From NCBI RefSeq assembly GCF_016937515.1, contig NZ_JAFHKM010000002.1:310001-374000 (forward strand): a DNA stretch of 64,000 nucleotides, read 5' to 3'. Position 1 is the first letter of the stretch. Each line of letters starts with the position of its first letter. The DNA comes from Cohnella algarum. GTDB taxonomy: Bacteria > Bacillota > Bacilli > Paenibacillales > Paenibacillaceae. Positions 8,478 to 17,472 of this stretch are shown piece by piece. The notes beneath the pieces are model-generated. The model made no database searches. It saw only the letters and a list, made by a program, of their open reading frames with translations, and was not told where the DNA came from. Position numbers and translations under genes: made by a program.

Positions 8478-9545
8478 TTAAATTTCGAAGGCAATCGGAC
8501 TTGCCTTCAATTTATTTTCCATCACCCAGCTGTCGTTGTCGTTGAACAGATAAGCCCGGTGCACGAGCACGAGCACCTCGTCCCCGGCATGCAGCACTTC
8601 CTTTTCCAGGGAGCGATAGGTGACCAGCTTGTTGTCCCCGACCTCGACCTCGACGAGCCATTCGCTTCCCCGGAAATGAATGTGGCTCACGCGCCCCGGA
8701 ACCGTCGCGGACAGCAGCTGGGTAAAATCGTCCCGCAACCCGACCTCGACGTATTCGGGGCGGATTAGCGCCCGCGTGCCCGGCCATAGGGCCACATCCT
8801 CGAAGCCGTTCAGGGCCGAAATATTTTCGACGACGGTGGATTCCCCGATAAAGCCCGCCACGAACGGGGTTTGCGGATCTTTATAAATTTCCCAAGGAGT
8901 GCCTTTCTGCTCCAGCCGCCCCTTGCTGATAATCATGATTTCGTCCGCGACCTCGATCGCCTCGTCCTGATCGTGCGTGACGAAAATCGAGGTGATGCCG
9001 AGACGGTCGATCATTTCCCGCAGCCAGGAGCGCAGCTCGTGGCGGATTTTGGCGTCGATCGCCGCGAACGGCTCGTCGAGCAGCAGCAGCTGCGGCTCCG
9101 GCGCCAGCGCTCGGGCGAACGCCACGCGCTGCCGCTGGCCCCCGGACAATTGATGGGGATAGCGCTTCTCGAAGCCGACGAGCCCGGTCAATTCCACCAG
9201 CTCGCCGACGCGGTCCTTGATTTTCGCTTTTGTCCACTTTTTGACTTCGAGTCCGAAGGCGATGTTTTCCGCGACCGTCATATGCTTGAACAAGGCGTAG
9301 TTTTGGAAAACGAAGCCGATGCCGCGCTCTTGAGGCGGCAGGTCGTTAACCCGTTTGCCATGAAAAAGAATATCGCCGGAGTCCGGCGTCTCCAGCCCGG
9401 CCAGCATGCGAAGAATGGACGTTTTGCCGCCGCCGGAAGGTCCGAGCAAACCGATCAGCTGACCTTTTTCGATATCGAAATGAACGTCGGAAACGGCCTG
9501 AAACTCCCCGAACTTTTTATTCAATCCGCGAACTTCCACATGCAT
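8478..9545 (-). CDS. cysA: Sulfate/thiosulfate ABC transporter ATP-binding protein
   Basis: A 355-aa ATPase. Walker A is GPSGGGKTS (35-43; the usual Ser of GPSGSGKT is Gly here), the signature is LSGGQRQR, and Walker B is LLLLDEPFAAID with a switch His in FVTHDQDEA. The last 110 residues form the regulatory TOBE-like domain found in CysA/PotA-type ATPases. It drives sulfate import together with CysT and CysW. The ATG at 9545 follows GGAGGGG; another ATG 4 nt downstream is out of frame. It starts 51 nt after cysW. Confidence 0.95.
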   Translation of the reverse strand: MHVEVRGLNKKFGEFQAVSDVHFDIEKGQLIGLLGPSGGGKTSILRMLAGLETPDSGDILFHGKRVNDLPPQERGIGFVFQNYALFKHMTVAENIAFGLEVKKWTKAKIKDRVGELVELTGLVGFEKRYPHQLSGGQRQRVAFARALAPEPQLLLLDEPFAAIDAKIRHELRSWLREMIDRLGITSIFVTHDQDEAIEVADEIMIISKGRLEQKGTPWEIYKDPQTPFVAGFIGESTVVENISALNGFEDVALWPGTRALIRPEYVEVGLRDDFTQLLSATVPGRVSHIHFRGSEWLVEVEVGDNKLVTYRSLEKEVLHAGDEVLVLVHRAYLFNDNDSWVMENKLKASPIAFEI

Positions 9546-9596
9546 GGCTGCACCCCTCCAGCTTTCTCTTCTATTTATCGTTCGATCGCGCCCGCT

Positions 9597-10391
9597 TCAG
9601 TCCGCTTTCCTCGATTTCGCCCATTCCATGAAGAGCAGCAAGCCGATGGAGGCGGCCGCAAGCACGAGAGCGACCGAATTGGCTTCCGTCAAATTAAAGT
9701 TTTCCACGTCCTGATACACCAAGGTCGTCGCCGTTTGCGTTTTGAACAATATGTTGCCGGATACGACAAGCACAGCGCCGAATTCGCCCAAGCAACGCGC
9801 GACCGTCAGCACGACGCCGTAGACGACGCTCCATCGGATCGAAGGCCAGGTCACCCGCCAAAACGTCGTCCACGCATAGGCGCCGAGCATTTGCGCGGCC
9901 TCCTCCTGCTGCGAGCCGATCTCCTGAAGCACGGGCATCACCTCGCGGATGACAAGCGGAAACGTGACGAACAGCGTCGCGATCAGCATGCCGGGCAGCG
10001 CGTAGACGATATCGATTCCCGCCCGGCCGAGAAGCGCGCCGAGCGCCGTTTCGGGACCGAGCAGCAGCACGATCATGAGGCCCCCGATAATCGGGGATAC
10101 CGCGAACGGCAGGTCGACGATGCTGTTCAGCAGCCGCTTGAGCTGCGGGCGCAGCCATTTGGCGCGCACGAGATACATCGCCAGCATGACGCCGAACAAC
10201 GTATTGATCAGCGTAACGACAACGGCGATAATGCCGGTCATCATGAGCGCGTGCAGCGCCTCGGGCCTCGAGATTCCTGCGGCGAAGCCGCTCCAGCCTT
10301 CCTCCCAGGCGCCGACCGCGATCCGGAAGACGGGAATAATGAGCAGCAAGCCGAAAACGGCGTACGTAAGTCCGATCCAAAGCCGCCTCAT
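9597..10391 (-). CDS. cysW: Sulfate ABC transporter permease CysW
   Basis: A 264-aa inner membrane protein with about six hydrophobic segments. It carries the binding-protein-dependent permease loop (EEAAQMLGAYAWTTFWRVTWP), which contacts CysA. It matches the CysW half of the sulfate permease, with the conserved DLPFAVSPIIGGLM stretch. Its ATG overlaps the cysT stop by the ATGA arrangement, indicating translational coupling and 1:1 production of the two permease subunits. Confidence 0.93.
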   Translation of the reverse strand: MRRLWIGLTYAVFGLLLIIPVFRIAVGAWEEGWSGFAAGISRPEALHALMMTGIIAVVVTLINTLFGVMLAMYLVRAKWLRPQLKRLLNSIVDLPFAVSPIIGGLMIVLLLGPETALGALLGRAGIDIVYALPGMLIATLFVTFPLVIREVMPVLQEIGSQQEEAAQMLGAYAWTTFWRVTWPSIRWSVVYGVVLTVARCLGEFGAVLVVSGNILFKTQTATTLVYQDVENFNLTEANSVALVLAAASIGLLLFMEWAKSRKAD

Positions 10392-11203
10392 CCGTTCATC
10401 CTCCTCGTCTGCACGTAGTTGACGACCCAGAGAATGACGAAGGAGAACGTGAGCAGCAGGACGGAAACGGCGGCGGCGCCCGCCGGATTGTCGCTTTCGA
10501 TTTCCCCGAAAATATAAACCGACGCGACCAGCGTCTTGCCGGGAATGTTGCCCGCGACGAGCACGACGGCGCCGAATTCCGCCAGCGACCGCGAGAAAGC
10601 CAGCATCGCCCCGCTCAGGATGCCCGGCACCATGCTCGGAAAAAGGACCCTCCAGAACGTTTTCGCTTTGGACGCTCCGAGCGTATAGGCCGCCTCCTCC
10701 TCCGAAGCGTCGAGTTCTTCCAGCAGCGGTTGAATGGCGCGGATCACGAACGGAAACGTGACGAATACCATCGCCACGACGATGGCCGGCTCATGGAACA
10801 AAATCGTAAAGCCGAGCCTGTCGGCGCCCTGGCCGACCCAGCTGTTCGGTCCGAGCAGAAGCAGAATCATCAGGCCGACGACCGCCGTCGGAAGCGCGAA
10901 CGGCAAGTCGACGAGACTGTTCAGCAAGCTTCTTCCGGGGAAGCGATAGCGGGTCAGCACCCAAGCCGCCATCGTCCCGATGAGCACGTTGACGACGGTG
11001 GCGACCAGAGCCAGCTTCACCGTGAGCATGACGGCCTTCCAGGCCAGCGGCTCGGTCAGGTTGCGGACGAAAGCGTCCCAGCCATCGGAAAGCGATTGGC
11101 CGTAAATGCCGAGAATCGGAAAAACGATCAACAAAACGAAATAGAGCATGACGGCGCTGCGGAATCCCCAGCTCCACCATCGGCTGCGCAGCATGTTGGT
11201 CAC
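10388..11203 (-). CDS. cysT: Sulfate ABC transporter permease CysT
   Basis: A 271-aa membrane permease with the DLPFALPTAVVGLMI stretch and the EAA loop EEEAAYTLGASKAKTFWRV, as in CysT/CysU. It is the first gene of the operon. I chose the GTG at 11203 because GGGAGG lies 9 nt before it; a frame opening further upstream would run through the promoter and operator. It forms the sulfate channel with CysW. The promoter with an inverted-repeat operator 35-95 nt upstream suggests control by sulfur status. Confidence 0.92.
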   Translation of the reverse strand: MTNMLRSRWWSWGFRSAVMLYFVLLIVFPILGIYGQSLSDGWDAFVRNLTEPLAWKAVMLTVKLALVATVVNVLIGTMAAWVLTRYRFPGRSLLNSLVDLPFALPTAVVGLMILLLLGPNSWVGQGADRLGFTILFHEPAIVVAMVFVTFPFVIRAIQPLLEELDASEEEAAYTLGASKAKTFWRVLFPSMVPGILSGAMLAFSRSLAEFGAVVLVAGNIPGKTLVASVYIFGEIESDNPAGAAAVSVLLLTFSFVILWVVNYVQTRRMNG

Positions 11204-11238
11204 GTATGCGAACCTCCCGGGATATGGGCCGAAAACAT

Positions 11239-11296
11239 AATTCCTATTAAAACAGTAGGTATTGTTAATGTAGCAGAACACCGCTTCTCGCGTCAA
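11239..11296 (-). promoter_or_regulatory. cysT promoter with inverted-repeat operator
   Basis: On the minus strand TTGACG (11291-11296), an 18-nt spacer and TACATT (11267-11272) form a sigma-A promoter. Just after the -10 box lies the inverted repeat AATACCTA-N9-TAGGAATT (11239-11263), over the likely transcription start. Its place suits a repressor that senses cysteine or sulfur supply, such as a CymR-like Rrf2 protein, but the regulator is inferred. Confidence 0.6.
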
Positions 11297-11465
11297 TTGA
11301 AAAATGACGAAATTTCCTAAAAATCAGCACAATCGATGGAAACGATAATTTTCCATTATAAATCATACGAACGACGGCACGTTCGCGTGACCGGAACTCT
11401 TTATTTTTCAGGGGGCGGGTTGTTCGCTATAATGGGGATAAACGGAAGGAAAGGTCGGGTGGGTT

Positions 11466-11867
11466 ATGCTGCACCGCGAAACGCTGCAAACGTCCAGGCG
11501 CGACGAAATGATCGAGATTACGAGACAGGTCGCCTCCGCCGTCGCGAAGCTCGGAATCGAAGACGGGGCGGTCGTCGTCTATTGCCCGCATACGACGGCG
11601 GGGATCGCGATCAACGAAAATGCCGATCCCGACGTGAAGCGGGACGTCCTGATGCGCCTCGACGAAGTTTACCCGTGGGAGCATCCGAAGTACCGGCACG
11701 CCGAAGGCAACACCGCCTCGCACTTGAAGGCGATTACGACCGGCACGTCCCAAACCGTTATCGTGGCGGGCGGACGGCTGCTGCTCGGCCGCTGGCAGGG
11801 CATTTACTTCTGCGAATTCGACGGGCCGAGATCGCGGGAGTACATCGTGAAGGGGTTAAAAGGTTGA
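11466..11867 (+). CDS. YjbQ family protein (UPF0047)
   Basis: A 133-aa protein covering the whole YjbQ/UPF0047 fold. Conserved motifs are [19 protein letters not shown], the [11 protein letters not shown] segment with its metal-ligand-type histidines, and GTWQ-like [16 protein letters not shown] at the end. Some members show weak thiamine phosphate synthase activity and substitute for ThiE when overproduced; the true role is unsettled. The ATG follows a G-rich ribosome site and a TATAAT box at 11428-11433. It is convergent with the yigZ-type gene. Confidence 0.9.
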   Translation: MLHRETLQTSRRDEMIEITRQVASAVAKLGIEDGAVVVYCPHTTAGIAINENADPDVKRDVLMRLDEVYPWEHPKYRHAEGNTASHLKAITTGTSQTVIVAGGRLLLGRWQGIYFCEFDGPRSREYIVKGLKG

Positions 11868-11883
11868 AAGTTGAATGGCCGAC

Positions 11884-12516
11884 TTACTCCCCTTCGATAA
11901 AATATTTTTCCTCCCCCGTCTCGATCCGCGCTTGCCCTTGGGTCAGGTCGGTCATCCAGGCGGCGAAGCGCTCGGCTTCGGGCGCTTCCGGCAGGCAAAC
12001 GACGCGCACCCGATCGGTGAACGAAATGTCGCCGAGACGGGTGCCTTTTTGCCGGAGCTCGTTTTCCAGCTTGCCGTACCAGGTGTAGTCCACGTCGACG
12101 GCGATTTCCCGGTGCAGCACCTTGACGATCGGCTCTGCGGCGTCGATGCCGGCGACCGCTCCATCCGTATAGGCCCGGACCAGACCGCCGGCTCCCAGCA
12201 GAATGCCTCCGAAATACCGGGTCACGACGACCGCCGTGTTTTTCAATCCCCGGTGCTTGATCACTTCCAAAATCGGCTTGCCCGCCGTGCCGCTCGGCTC
12301 CCCGTCGTCCAGCGCCTTCTGGTATTCGTCGCGCTCTCCGATGACGTAGGCGGAACAGTTGTGCGTGGCGTTCCAGTGCTGCTTTTTGATTGATTCGATA
12401 AAAGCGACCGCTTCCTCCTCGCTCTCCACCGGCCGCGCGTGACCGATAAAACGCGATTTTTTGATGACGATTTCGCTGTTTCCGTAATCCCGTACCGTTG
12501 CGTATCTGGACAGCAT
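11884..12516 (-). CDS. YigZ/IMPACT family protein (UPF0029)
   Basis: A 210-aa protein. The N-terminal 120 residues match the UPF0029/IMPACT domain (KKSRFIGHARPVESEEEAVAF, DDGEPSGTAGKPILEVI, VVTRYFGGILLGAGGLVRAY). The C-terminal part matches the small DUF1949 domain. The family is related to eukaryotic IMPACT and may act on translation stress, but no reaction is established. The ATG at 12516 follows AAAGGAAG. Its stop lies 17 bases from the stop of the convergent yjbQ-type gene. Confidence 0.9.
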   Translation of the reverse strand: MLSRYATVRDYGNSEIVIKKSRFIGHARPVESEEEAVAFIESIKKQHWNATHNCSAYVIGERDEYQKALDDGEPSGTAGKPILEVIKHRGLKNTAVVVTRYFGGILLGAGGLVRAYTDGAVAGIDAAEPIVKVLHREIAVDVDYTWYGKLENELRQKGTRLGDISFTDRVRVVCLPEAPEAERFAAWMTDLTQGQARIETGEEKYFIEGE

Positions 12517-12617
12517 TCCAATCTTCCTTTCGTCGTGAGGCGAACCTAATAGATCGTATAACGTCTATTATACAGGAATTTCGGGGCGCGCTCCGTACGC
12601 GTGGTTTAGGCTTTCCC

Positions 12618-12646
12618 AAAAATAAAACCCGGTCACGAATACCGGG
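12618..12646 (-). terminator. Terminator after the 35-aa small ORF
   Basis: On the minus strand CCCGGT-ATTCGTG-ACCGGG is followed by TTTTATTTTT. It ends the transcript of the small ORF at 12688-12795 before the yigZ-type gene. Confidence 0.75.
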
Positions 12647-12687
12647 CTTGGTTATGCTTTCGTCATATTCAGCTACGTATTTCAGCT

Positions 12688-12795
12688 TTACTTCGAATGA
12701 TTTTGCACCCTGGGTCTTCCTTGATCGTTCGGGTCATTCGATCGCGACGGGCTATTTTTCGGGTTGTTTTTGTCGGGCTTGGTTTTTGTGCTCAT
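12688..12795 (-). CDS. Small hydrophilic protein, 35 aa, unknown
   Basis: An ORF of 35 codons starting MSTKTKPDKNNPKNSPSRSN and ending TAA at 12688. It is rich in Asn, Lys, Pro and Ser, with no hydrophobic part. A near-perfect ribosome site (AGGAGGTGATC) stands 9 nt before its ATG, and a good terminator follows 42 nt after its stop. A second ATG 5 nt upstream is out of frame and opens only two codons. The composition recalls small spore proteins, but I do not recognise the family. Confidence 0.6.
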   Translation of the reverse strand: MSTKTKPDKNNPKNSPSRSNDPNDQGRPRVQNHSK

Positions 12796-13533
12796 TTCAT
12801 CGATCACCTCCTGCGTTATCCGTATGAGTATGTCACCAAATGGTTATCTTTATCAAAATAAGGGCAGGCGGTGAGTTTAGCTATTACTCCATGCCCGGGT
12901 AGCGTCCGCCGAATGATTTTGGACTTTTGGCATCGATACGGGCCAGATCCTCGGAAGTAAGGCAGCTACGCTTATGGGATTATTGTGTGGTGGATTAGAG
13001 ATGGCATCCATAATAGCTCTGAATATATAGCCAAACCAAATCACTTTACTGTACAGAGGAAGTTAGCGTCTTCATGTAGTGCGCCGGGTGCGCTTCTTTG
13101 GCGAAAATGGTGGGGCGGCGTCTCCATGTAGTGCGCCGGGTGCGCTTCTTTGGCGAAAATGGTGGGGCGGCGTCTCCATGTAGCGCGCCGGGTGCGCTTC
13201 TTTGGCGAAAATGGTGGGGCGGCGTCTCCATGTAGCGCGCCGGATGCGCTTTTTGCTGCCGGAAGCTTCCGCATTGGCAGATGCATAAATAGTGCTTAGA
13301 GCTTGCGCAAGGAAGGAATCATTGGCAGAGCTATAAAAGCAGCTAAGGGTCGCGCTAGGCAGATTCTTGCCGATTCGGGCACGGAAAGTTCCGGAATGTA
13401 TAGCTGCGCGGGGGTTGTCCGGCGCAGAATTTCGGCGCAATGGCCCTGCGGCGCTCCCTGGCCTCGGCTCGGGAGCGCCGTGCCGAATGCGCGGCCGGTT
13501 CCAGCAGGACCAGATCGCGGCCGCGACCGGCAA
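12796..13533. other. Intergenic stretch with a tandem repeat
   Basis: About 740 bases without a supported gene. The middle (13066-13252) is a 52-bp tandem repeat, listed separately. Open frames through it are by-products of the repeat. The rest shows no recognisable gene, and no terminator for pucG was found by eye. Confidence 0.5.
13066..13252. repeat. 52-bp direct tandem repeat, 3 full copies plus a partial copy
   Basis: Units begin at 13066, 13118, 13170 and 13222, each starting GCGTC and holding GTGCGCCGGGTGCGCTTC and GGCGAAAATGGTGGGGCGGC. Copies differ at only a few positions. Because 52 is not a multiple of three, each unit is read in a shifted frame, so the array is not a protein repeat. 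Confidence 0.9.
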
Positions 13534-14778
13534 TCATGGACAGGCCGACCGCCGCGCCATATAAACGTCCAGCGCGGCTTGCACGGCTTTGCCGGCGTCG
13601 ATCGCCGCGCCGTGGCGAAGCAGCGCCGCCTCGAGGGCGCCGAGCGCGTGCAGCACGTTCGTCTGCCGGCAGCTGTAGCCCATCGTCCCGATGCGCCAGA
13701 TTTTGCCGGCGAGCGGGCCGAACGAGCTGGCGATTTCGACGCCGAACTGCTCCAGCAGCATTTGCCGGACGGACTCGCCTTCGATCCCTTCGGGAATGTT
13801 CACGCAGGTGACGACCGGAAGCTTGCAGGCGGGATCGCCGAACAGCGTCAGGCCCATCGCCTCAAGGCCCTCCATCAGCGCCCGCTCGTGCAGCCGGTGA
13901 CGCGCGAAGCGTTCCGCGAGTCCCTCTTCCAGCACGATGCGCAGCCCCTCCCGGAGCGCGTACAGCATCGAGGTCGCTTCCGTATGGTGATTGAGCCGCC
14001 GCGGGCCCCAATAGTCCATCAGCTGGCTCAAGTCGAAGTAGTTGCTTTGGATCATGCGGCCCGACAGTTCGACATCCGTATCCGGATTGCGGATGCCCCG
14101 CTCGACCCGTTTGCGCGAATTGATTTTTCGCTCCGCCCGTTCGTTGAACGTAATCGGCGCGAGCCCCGAAGGAACGGAAATGTTTTTTTGCGTGCCGCCC
14201 ATCGCCGCGTCGATCCGCCAAGCATCCGTCTTGACGTCCGTGCCGCCGATCGTGGCCACGACGTCGACGATGAACAGAATATCGAGTTCCCGGCAGGCCT
14301 TGCCGATCTCCTCGAGCGGCTGCATCCGGCCCGTCGACGTTTCCCCGTGCACGATCGCGACGACGTCCGGGCGCTCCCGCTGGATGGCGGCGATGACCTC
14401 CTCGGGATCGAACACGGTTCCCCATTCCCGTTCCAGCGTGACGACCTCCGCGCCGCACCGTTCCGCGATTTCGACGAGGAGATGGCCGAAGCGGCCGAAA
14501 ATCGGCACGAGCACTTTTTCGCCGGGCGCGATCAGGCTGACCATCACCGCTTCGATCCCGGAGCGCGACGTGCCGTCGACCGGAAACGCCTGGGTATTCG
14601 CCGTTTGAAACACCTCGCGGACCATTTCCATCGTTTCGTTCATCAGCCCGGTAAACTCGGGATCGAACTGGCCGAGAATCGGCGTCGCCATCGCGCGCAG
14701 CACGCGCGGATCCGCCTCCACCGGGCCGGGGGTCATGATGATGCGCTGCGACGGGGCCAGGTCTCTATATTTTTTCAT
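13534..14778 (-). CDS. pucG: (S)-ureidoglycine--glyoxylate aminotransferase type enzyme
   Basis: A 414-aa class V aminotransferase. The start (TPGPVEADPRVLRAM), the glyoxylate-type aminotransferase core and the PLP lysine in GGTQKN (K198) are clear. In B. subtilis, PucG moves the amino group of ureidoglycine onto glyoxylate, giving glycine and oxalurate. Homologues act on serine or alanine, but the context decides here: it follows allantoinase and allantoate amidohydrolase genes. The ATG at 14778 has AAGGAGG before it and overlaps the end of pucF by 14 nt. It acts in the cytosol in allantoin nitrogen release. Confidence 0.88.
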   Translation of the reverse strand: MKKYRDLAPSQRIIMTPGPVEADPRVLRAMATPILGQFDPEFTGLMNETMEMVREVFQTANTQAFPVDGTSRSGIEAVMVSLIAPGEKVLVPIFGRFGHLLVEIAERCGAEVVTLEREWGTVFDPEEVIAAIQRERPDVVAIVHGETSTGRMQPLEEIGKACRELDILFIVDVVATIGGTDVKTDAWRIDAAMGGTQKNISVPSGLAPITFNERAERKINSRKRVERGIRNPDTDVELSGRMIQSNYFDLSQLMDYWGPRRLNHHTEATSMLYALREGLRIVLEEGLAERFARHRLHERALMEGLEAMGLTLFGDPACKLPVVTCVNIPEGIEGESVRQMLLEQFGVEIASSFGPLAGKIWRIGTMGYSCRQTNVLHALGALEAALLRHGAAIDAGKAVQAALDVYMARRSACP

Positions 14779-16063
14779 GGATAAATTCCTCCTTGTAGGC
14801 GTGCAAAAACAGCCACTCTGCAAGCGCGGCGATTCCGTCGGCCAGTTGCTCCGGCTCGGTGTGCTCCAGCGGAGAATGGCTGATCCCGTCCCGGCTCGGG
14901 ACGAACAGCATCGTCGTCGGAAACGCCCCCCGAAACACCTGCGAATCGTGCCCGGCGCCGCTGTACATCGAGCGGTACGAATACCCGGCCGCCTCGCAGA
15001 CGGACATCATCGCGCGGTTCATTTCCTCGCTCATCCGGACCGGCTCCGCGTTCATCCATTCCGACACCTCGACCGACAGGCCGCGCCTTGCCGCGATTTC
15101 CGCGAACGACTGCCGGAACGCCCCGCAGAAACGGTCCAGCTCCCCGGCGTCCTTATCCCGAACGTCGACGGAAAAAACGGCTTCGCCCGCAATGACGTTG
15201 GCCACGTTCGGGCGAACCTCCAGGCGTCCCGCCGTCGCGACGAGCCCGTCCTCGCGAGCAAGCGCCGCCCGCTCCAGCCAGCCGATCATCTCGCACGCTC
15301 CGGCAACGGCGTCCCGGCGGCCCGGCATCGGCGTCGTGCCCGCATGATTGGCCGCGCCTTCCACGCGAACGGCGAACCGCCTTTGCCCGACGATGCCGTC
15401 CACGATGCCGAGGGCGAGCCCCTCCCGCTCCAGCACATAGCCTTGCTCGATGTGAAGCTCGATAAACGCGGCAATGTCGTTCCGTCGCGGAGAGGCGTGA
15501 AGGCCCAGGCCGAAGCCGGCCGTTTCCATCGCTTCCTTCAACGAAACTCCGTCCGCATCGCACAGGTTCGGCACGGAGGCGATGTCGTATTTTCCGCAAA
15601 CGTTGCCCGAGCCCCAATAGGTCAGCGGGAACCGGCTTCCCTCTTCCTCGCACAGCGACGCGGCCTCAAGCGTTCGCAGCGGCGGGCCGAATTTTTCCCG
15701 CAAAAACTTCAGCGCGATCATGCCCGCGAGCACGCCGTACGCCCCGTCCAGCTTGCCGCCGCTGACGACGGTGTCGACGTGGGAGCCGGTCACGATTTTC
15801 GGCAGCCCGGGCTTTCGGCCCTCCAGGCGTCCGAACAGATTGCCGACGTCGTCGAAATAAGGCCGCAGGCCGTCCGCCGCCATTTTTTCGGCCAGAGCCC
15901 GCTGCGCCGAGCTCCACGCCGCGTCGTACAAAAGCCGGGTGACGCCGCCCGCCTCGTCCGCCCCGTATCGGGCCAGCCATTCGACGGCCTCCGTTATTTC
16001 CCGCCTGAACCGGACGCGGTCGGCGTCCGTCACGAGGCGTTCGCGAGCGCTATTGTCGGTCAC
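14765..16063 (-). CDS. pucF: Allantoate amidohydrolase (M20 family)
   Basis: A 432-aa metal-dependent hydrolase of the M20 amidase/hydantoinase group. Motifs are GSHVDTVVSGGKLDGAYGVL (metal ligands His and Asp), CEEEGSRFPLTYWGS (metal Glu pair), ELHIEQGYVLE, and SGAGHDSQVF near the end. It hydrolyses allantoate to ureidoglycine, ammonia and CO2. I chose the GTG at 16063, which has AAAGGGGGG 6 nt upstream and lies 32 nt after pucH. An in-frame ATG at 16126 would overlap pucH. Other M20 carbamoylases look alike; the puc context supports allantoate. Confidence 0.9.
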   Translation of the reverse strand: MTDNSARERLVTDADRVRFRREITEAVEWLARYGADEAGGVTRLLYDAAWSSAQRALAEKMAADGLRPYFDDVGNLFGRLEGRKPGLPKIVTGSHVDTVVSGGKLDGAYGVLAGMIALKFLREKFGPPLRTLEAASLCEEEGSRFPLTYWGSGNVCGKYDIASVPNLCDADGVSLKEAMETAGFGLGLHASPRRNDIAAFIELHIEQGYVLEREGLALGIVDGIVGQRRFAVRVEGAANHAGTTPMPGRRDAVAGACEMIGWLERAALAREDGLVATAGRLEVRPNVANVIAGEAVFSVDVRDKDAGELDRFCGAFRQSFAEIAARRGLSVEVSEWMNAEPVRMSEEMNRAMMSVCEAAGYSYRSMYSGAGHDSQVFRGAFPTTMLFVPSRDGISHSPLEHTEPEQLADGIAALAEWLFLHAYKEEFIHEKI

Positions 16064-16095
16064 GCCAAGCCCCCCTTTGTCCGTGTTGTCGTCGA

Positions 16096-17472
16096 TCACT
16101 TTCCGGTCGCCAGAGGGCCGAACCATTCGCCCGCCGCCGCGTCCGCAACGCCGCCATGCCGATCGTAGACGACGCTGCCCCGCAGAACGGTCGTTTGCAC
16201 GCGGCAGCGCATCGTTTTGCCGATGTAGACGTTCTGCTTGTGCCGGTCATGCAGGTGTTCCTTGCGCAGGACATACGGGGAAAAATCGACGATCGCCAAG
16301 TCCGCGTCGGCGCCGACGGCGATCTGTCCCTTGCGGGGGCCGAGCCCGAACCGCCGCGCCGGACCGCCCGAGAGCAGCCGGCAAAGCAGCGGCAGCTCGA
16401 GCCCCCGCGCGGCATGGCCTTCGCCGAGCACGAGCTCCAGCGAATTTTGCGCGCCGGAAATGCCGCCCCAGATTTCGAACCAGTCGGCGGACGTCTTCAT
16501 CTCCGGCGGGCAAGGCGAATGGTCGGAGGCGATCATGTCGATTTCGCCCCGCGCGATCGCCGCCCACAGCCCTTCGACTTCCGCTTGCGTGCGCAGCGGA
16601 GGCGCGCATTTCGCCACCGGTCCGGCCTGCTCGAGCGCATCGCCCGTCAGCGTCAAATAGTGCGGGCACGTCTCCAGCGTAACGTCCAGGCCCGACCGCT
16701 TGGCCCGCGCGATCTCTTCCGCCGCCTCCGGACTGCTGATATGCACGAAATGAAGCGGGCAGCCCGTCTGCTCCGCGAAAAACAACGCCCGCCGCACCGC
16801 CTCGACCTCGGCGTAAACCGGCCGGGTCTGCAAATAATCGGCAGGCCCGGCGAGGCCGCGGCTCGCCTTGTCCGCGGCGAGCGCCCGGATGACGGCTTCG
16901 CTTTCGGCATGCAGCGCCAATATTTTGCCGAGCCGGGCGATTTCCCGCATGCCGGCGTACAGCGTCGCGTCGTCCACCTCGCGGAAAGCTCCTTCCTCCT
17001 TGCCGCCGGCCGCGGACATAAACGCTTTGAAGCCGACGACGCCCGCTTCCGCCAACGGCGCGAGCTCCTCCAGGTTGCCGGGAACGAGGCCGCCCCAAAA
17101 CGCGTAGTCGACGCGGGAACGTCCTTTCGCCAGCCGCTTCTTCTCCTCCAGCGCGGCCAGCGTCGTCGTCGGAGGCAGGCCGTTGAGCGGCATATCGAAG
17201 TAAGCGGTGCAGCCGCCCGCGGCGAGCGCCGCCGAGCCGCTCGGAAACCCTTCCCAATGCGCCATGCCCGGCTCGTTGAAATGAACGTGAACGTCGATCA
17301 TGCCCGGCACGACGACAAGCCCTTCCGCTTCGAGCGCCGTCTCCGCCTCTTCCGCCGGAACGGTCCCCAAAACCGCGATCTTGCCTCCCTGAATCCCGAT
17401 ATCCGTACGCTCGACTCGGTCGTCCAGCACGACACGGCCGCCCTTGATCACCAAATCGTACTTGGCTGCCAT
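16096..17472 (-). CDS. pucH: Allantoinase
   Basis: A 458-aa cyclic amidohydrolase. The metal site is complete: HVH in DVHVHFNEPG (H62, H64), the bridging Lys in GFKAFMS (K149), His in LHAESE and FVHISS, and Asp in IASDHSPC. The start MAAKYDLVIKGGRVV is typical of allantoinases and dihydropyrimidinases. It opens the hydantoin ring of allantoin to give allantoate. The ATG at 17472 follows GGGAGG. It is the first gene of the pucH-pucF-pucG operon and is divergent from pucR. Confidence 0.93.
   Translation of the reverse strand: MAAKYDLVIKGGRVVLDDRVERTDIGIQGGKIAVLGTVPAEEAETALEAEGLVVVPGMIDVHVHFNEPGMAHWEGFPSGSAALAAGGCTAYFDMPLNGLPPTTTLAALEEKKRLAKGRSRVDYAFWGGLVPGNLEELAPLAEAGVVGFKAFMSAAGGKEEGAFREVDDATLYAGMREIARLGKILALHAESEAVIRALAADKASRGLAGPADYLQTRPVYAEVEAVRRALFFAEQTGCPLHFVHISSPEAAEEIARAKRSGLDVTLETCPHYLTLTGDALEQAGPVAKCAPPLRTQAEVEGLWAAIARGEIDMIASDHSPCPPEMKTSADWFEIWGGISGAQNSLELVLGEGHAARGLELPLLCRLLSGGPARRFGLGPRKGQIAVGADADLAIVDFSPYVLRKEHLHDRHKQNVYIGKTMRCRVQTTVLRGSVVYDRHGGVADAAAGEWFGPLATGK

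Noticed and set aside
13041..13286. Open frames encoding Arg/His/Pro-rich repeats across the 52-bp array
   Set aside because: A 52-bp unit shifts frame at each copy; the frames are by-products of GC-rich repeats without ribosome sites.
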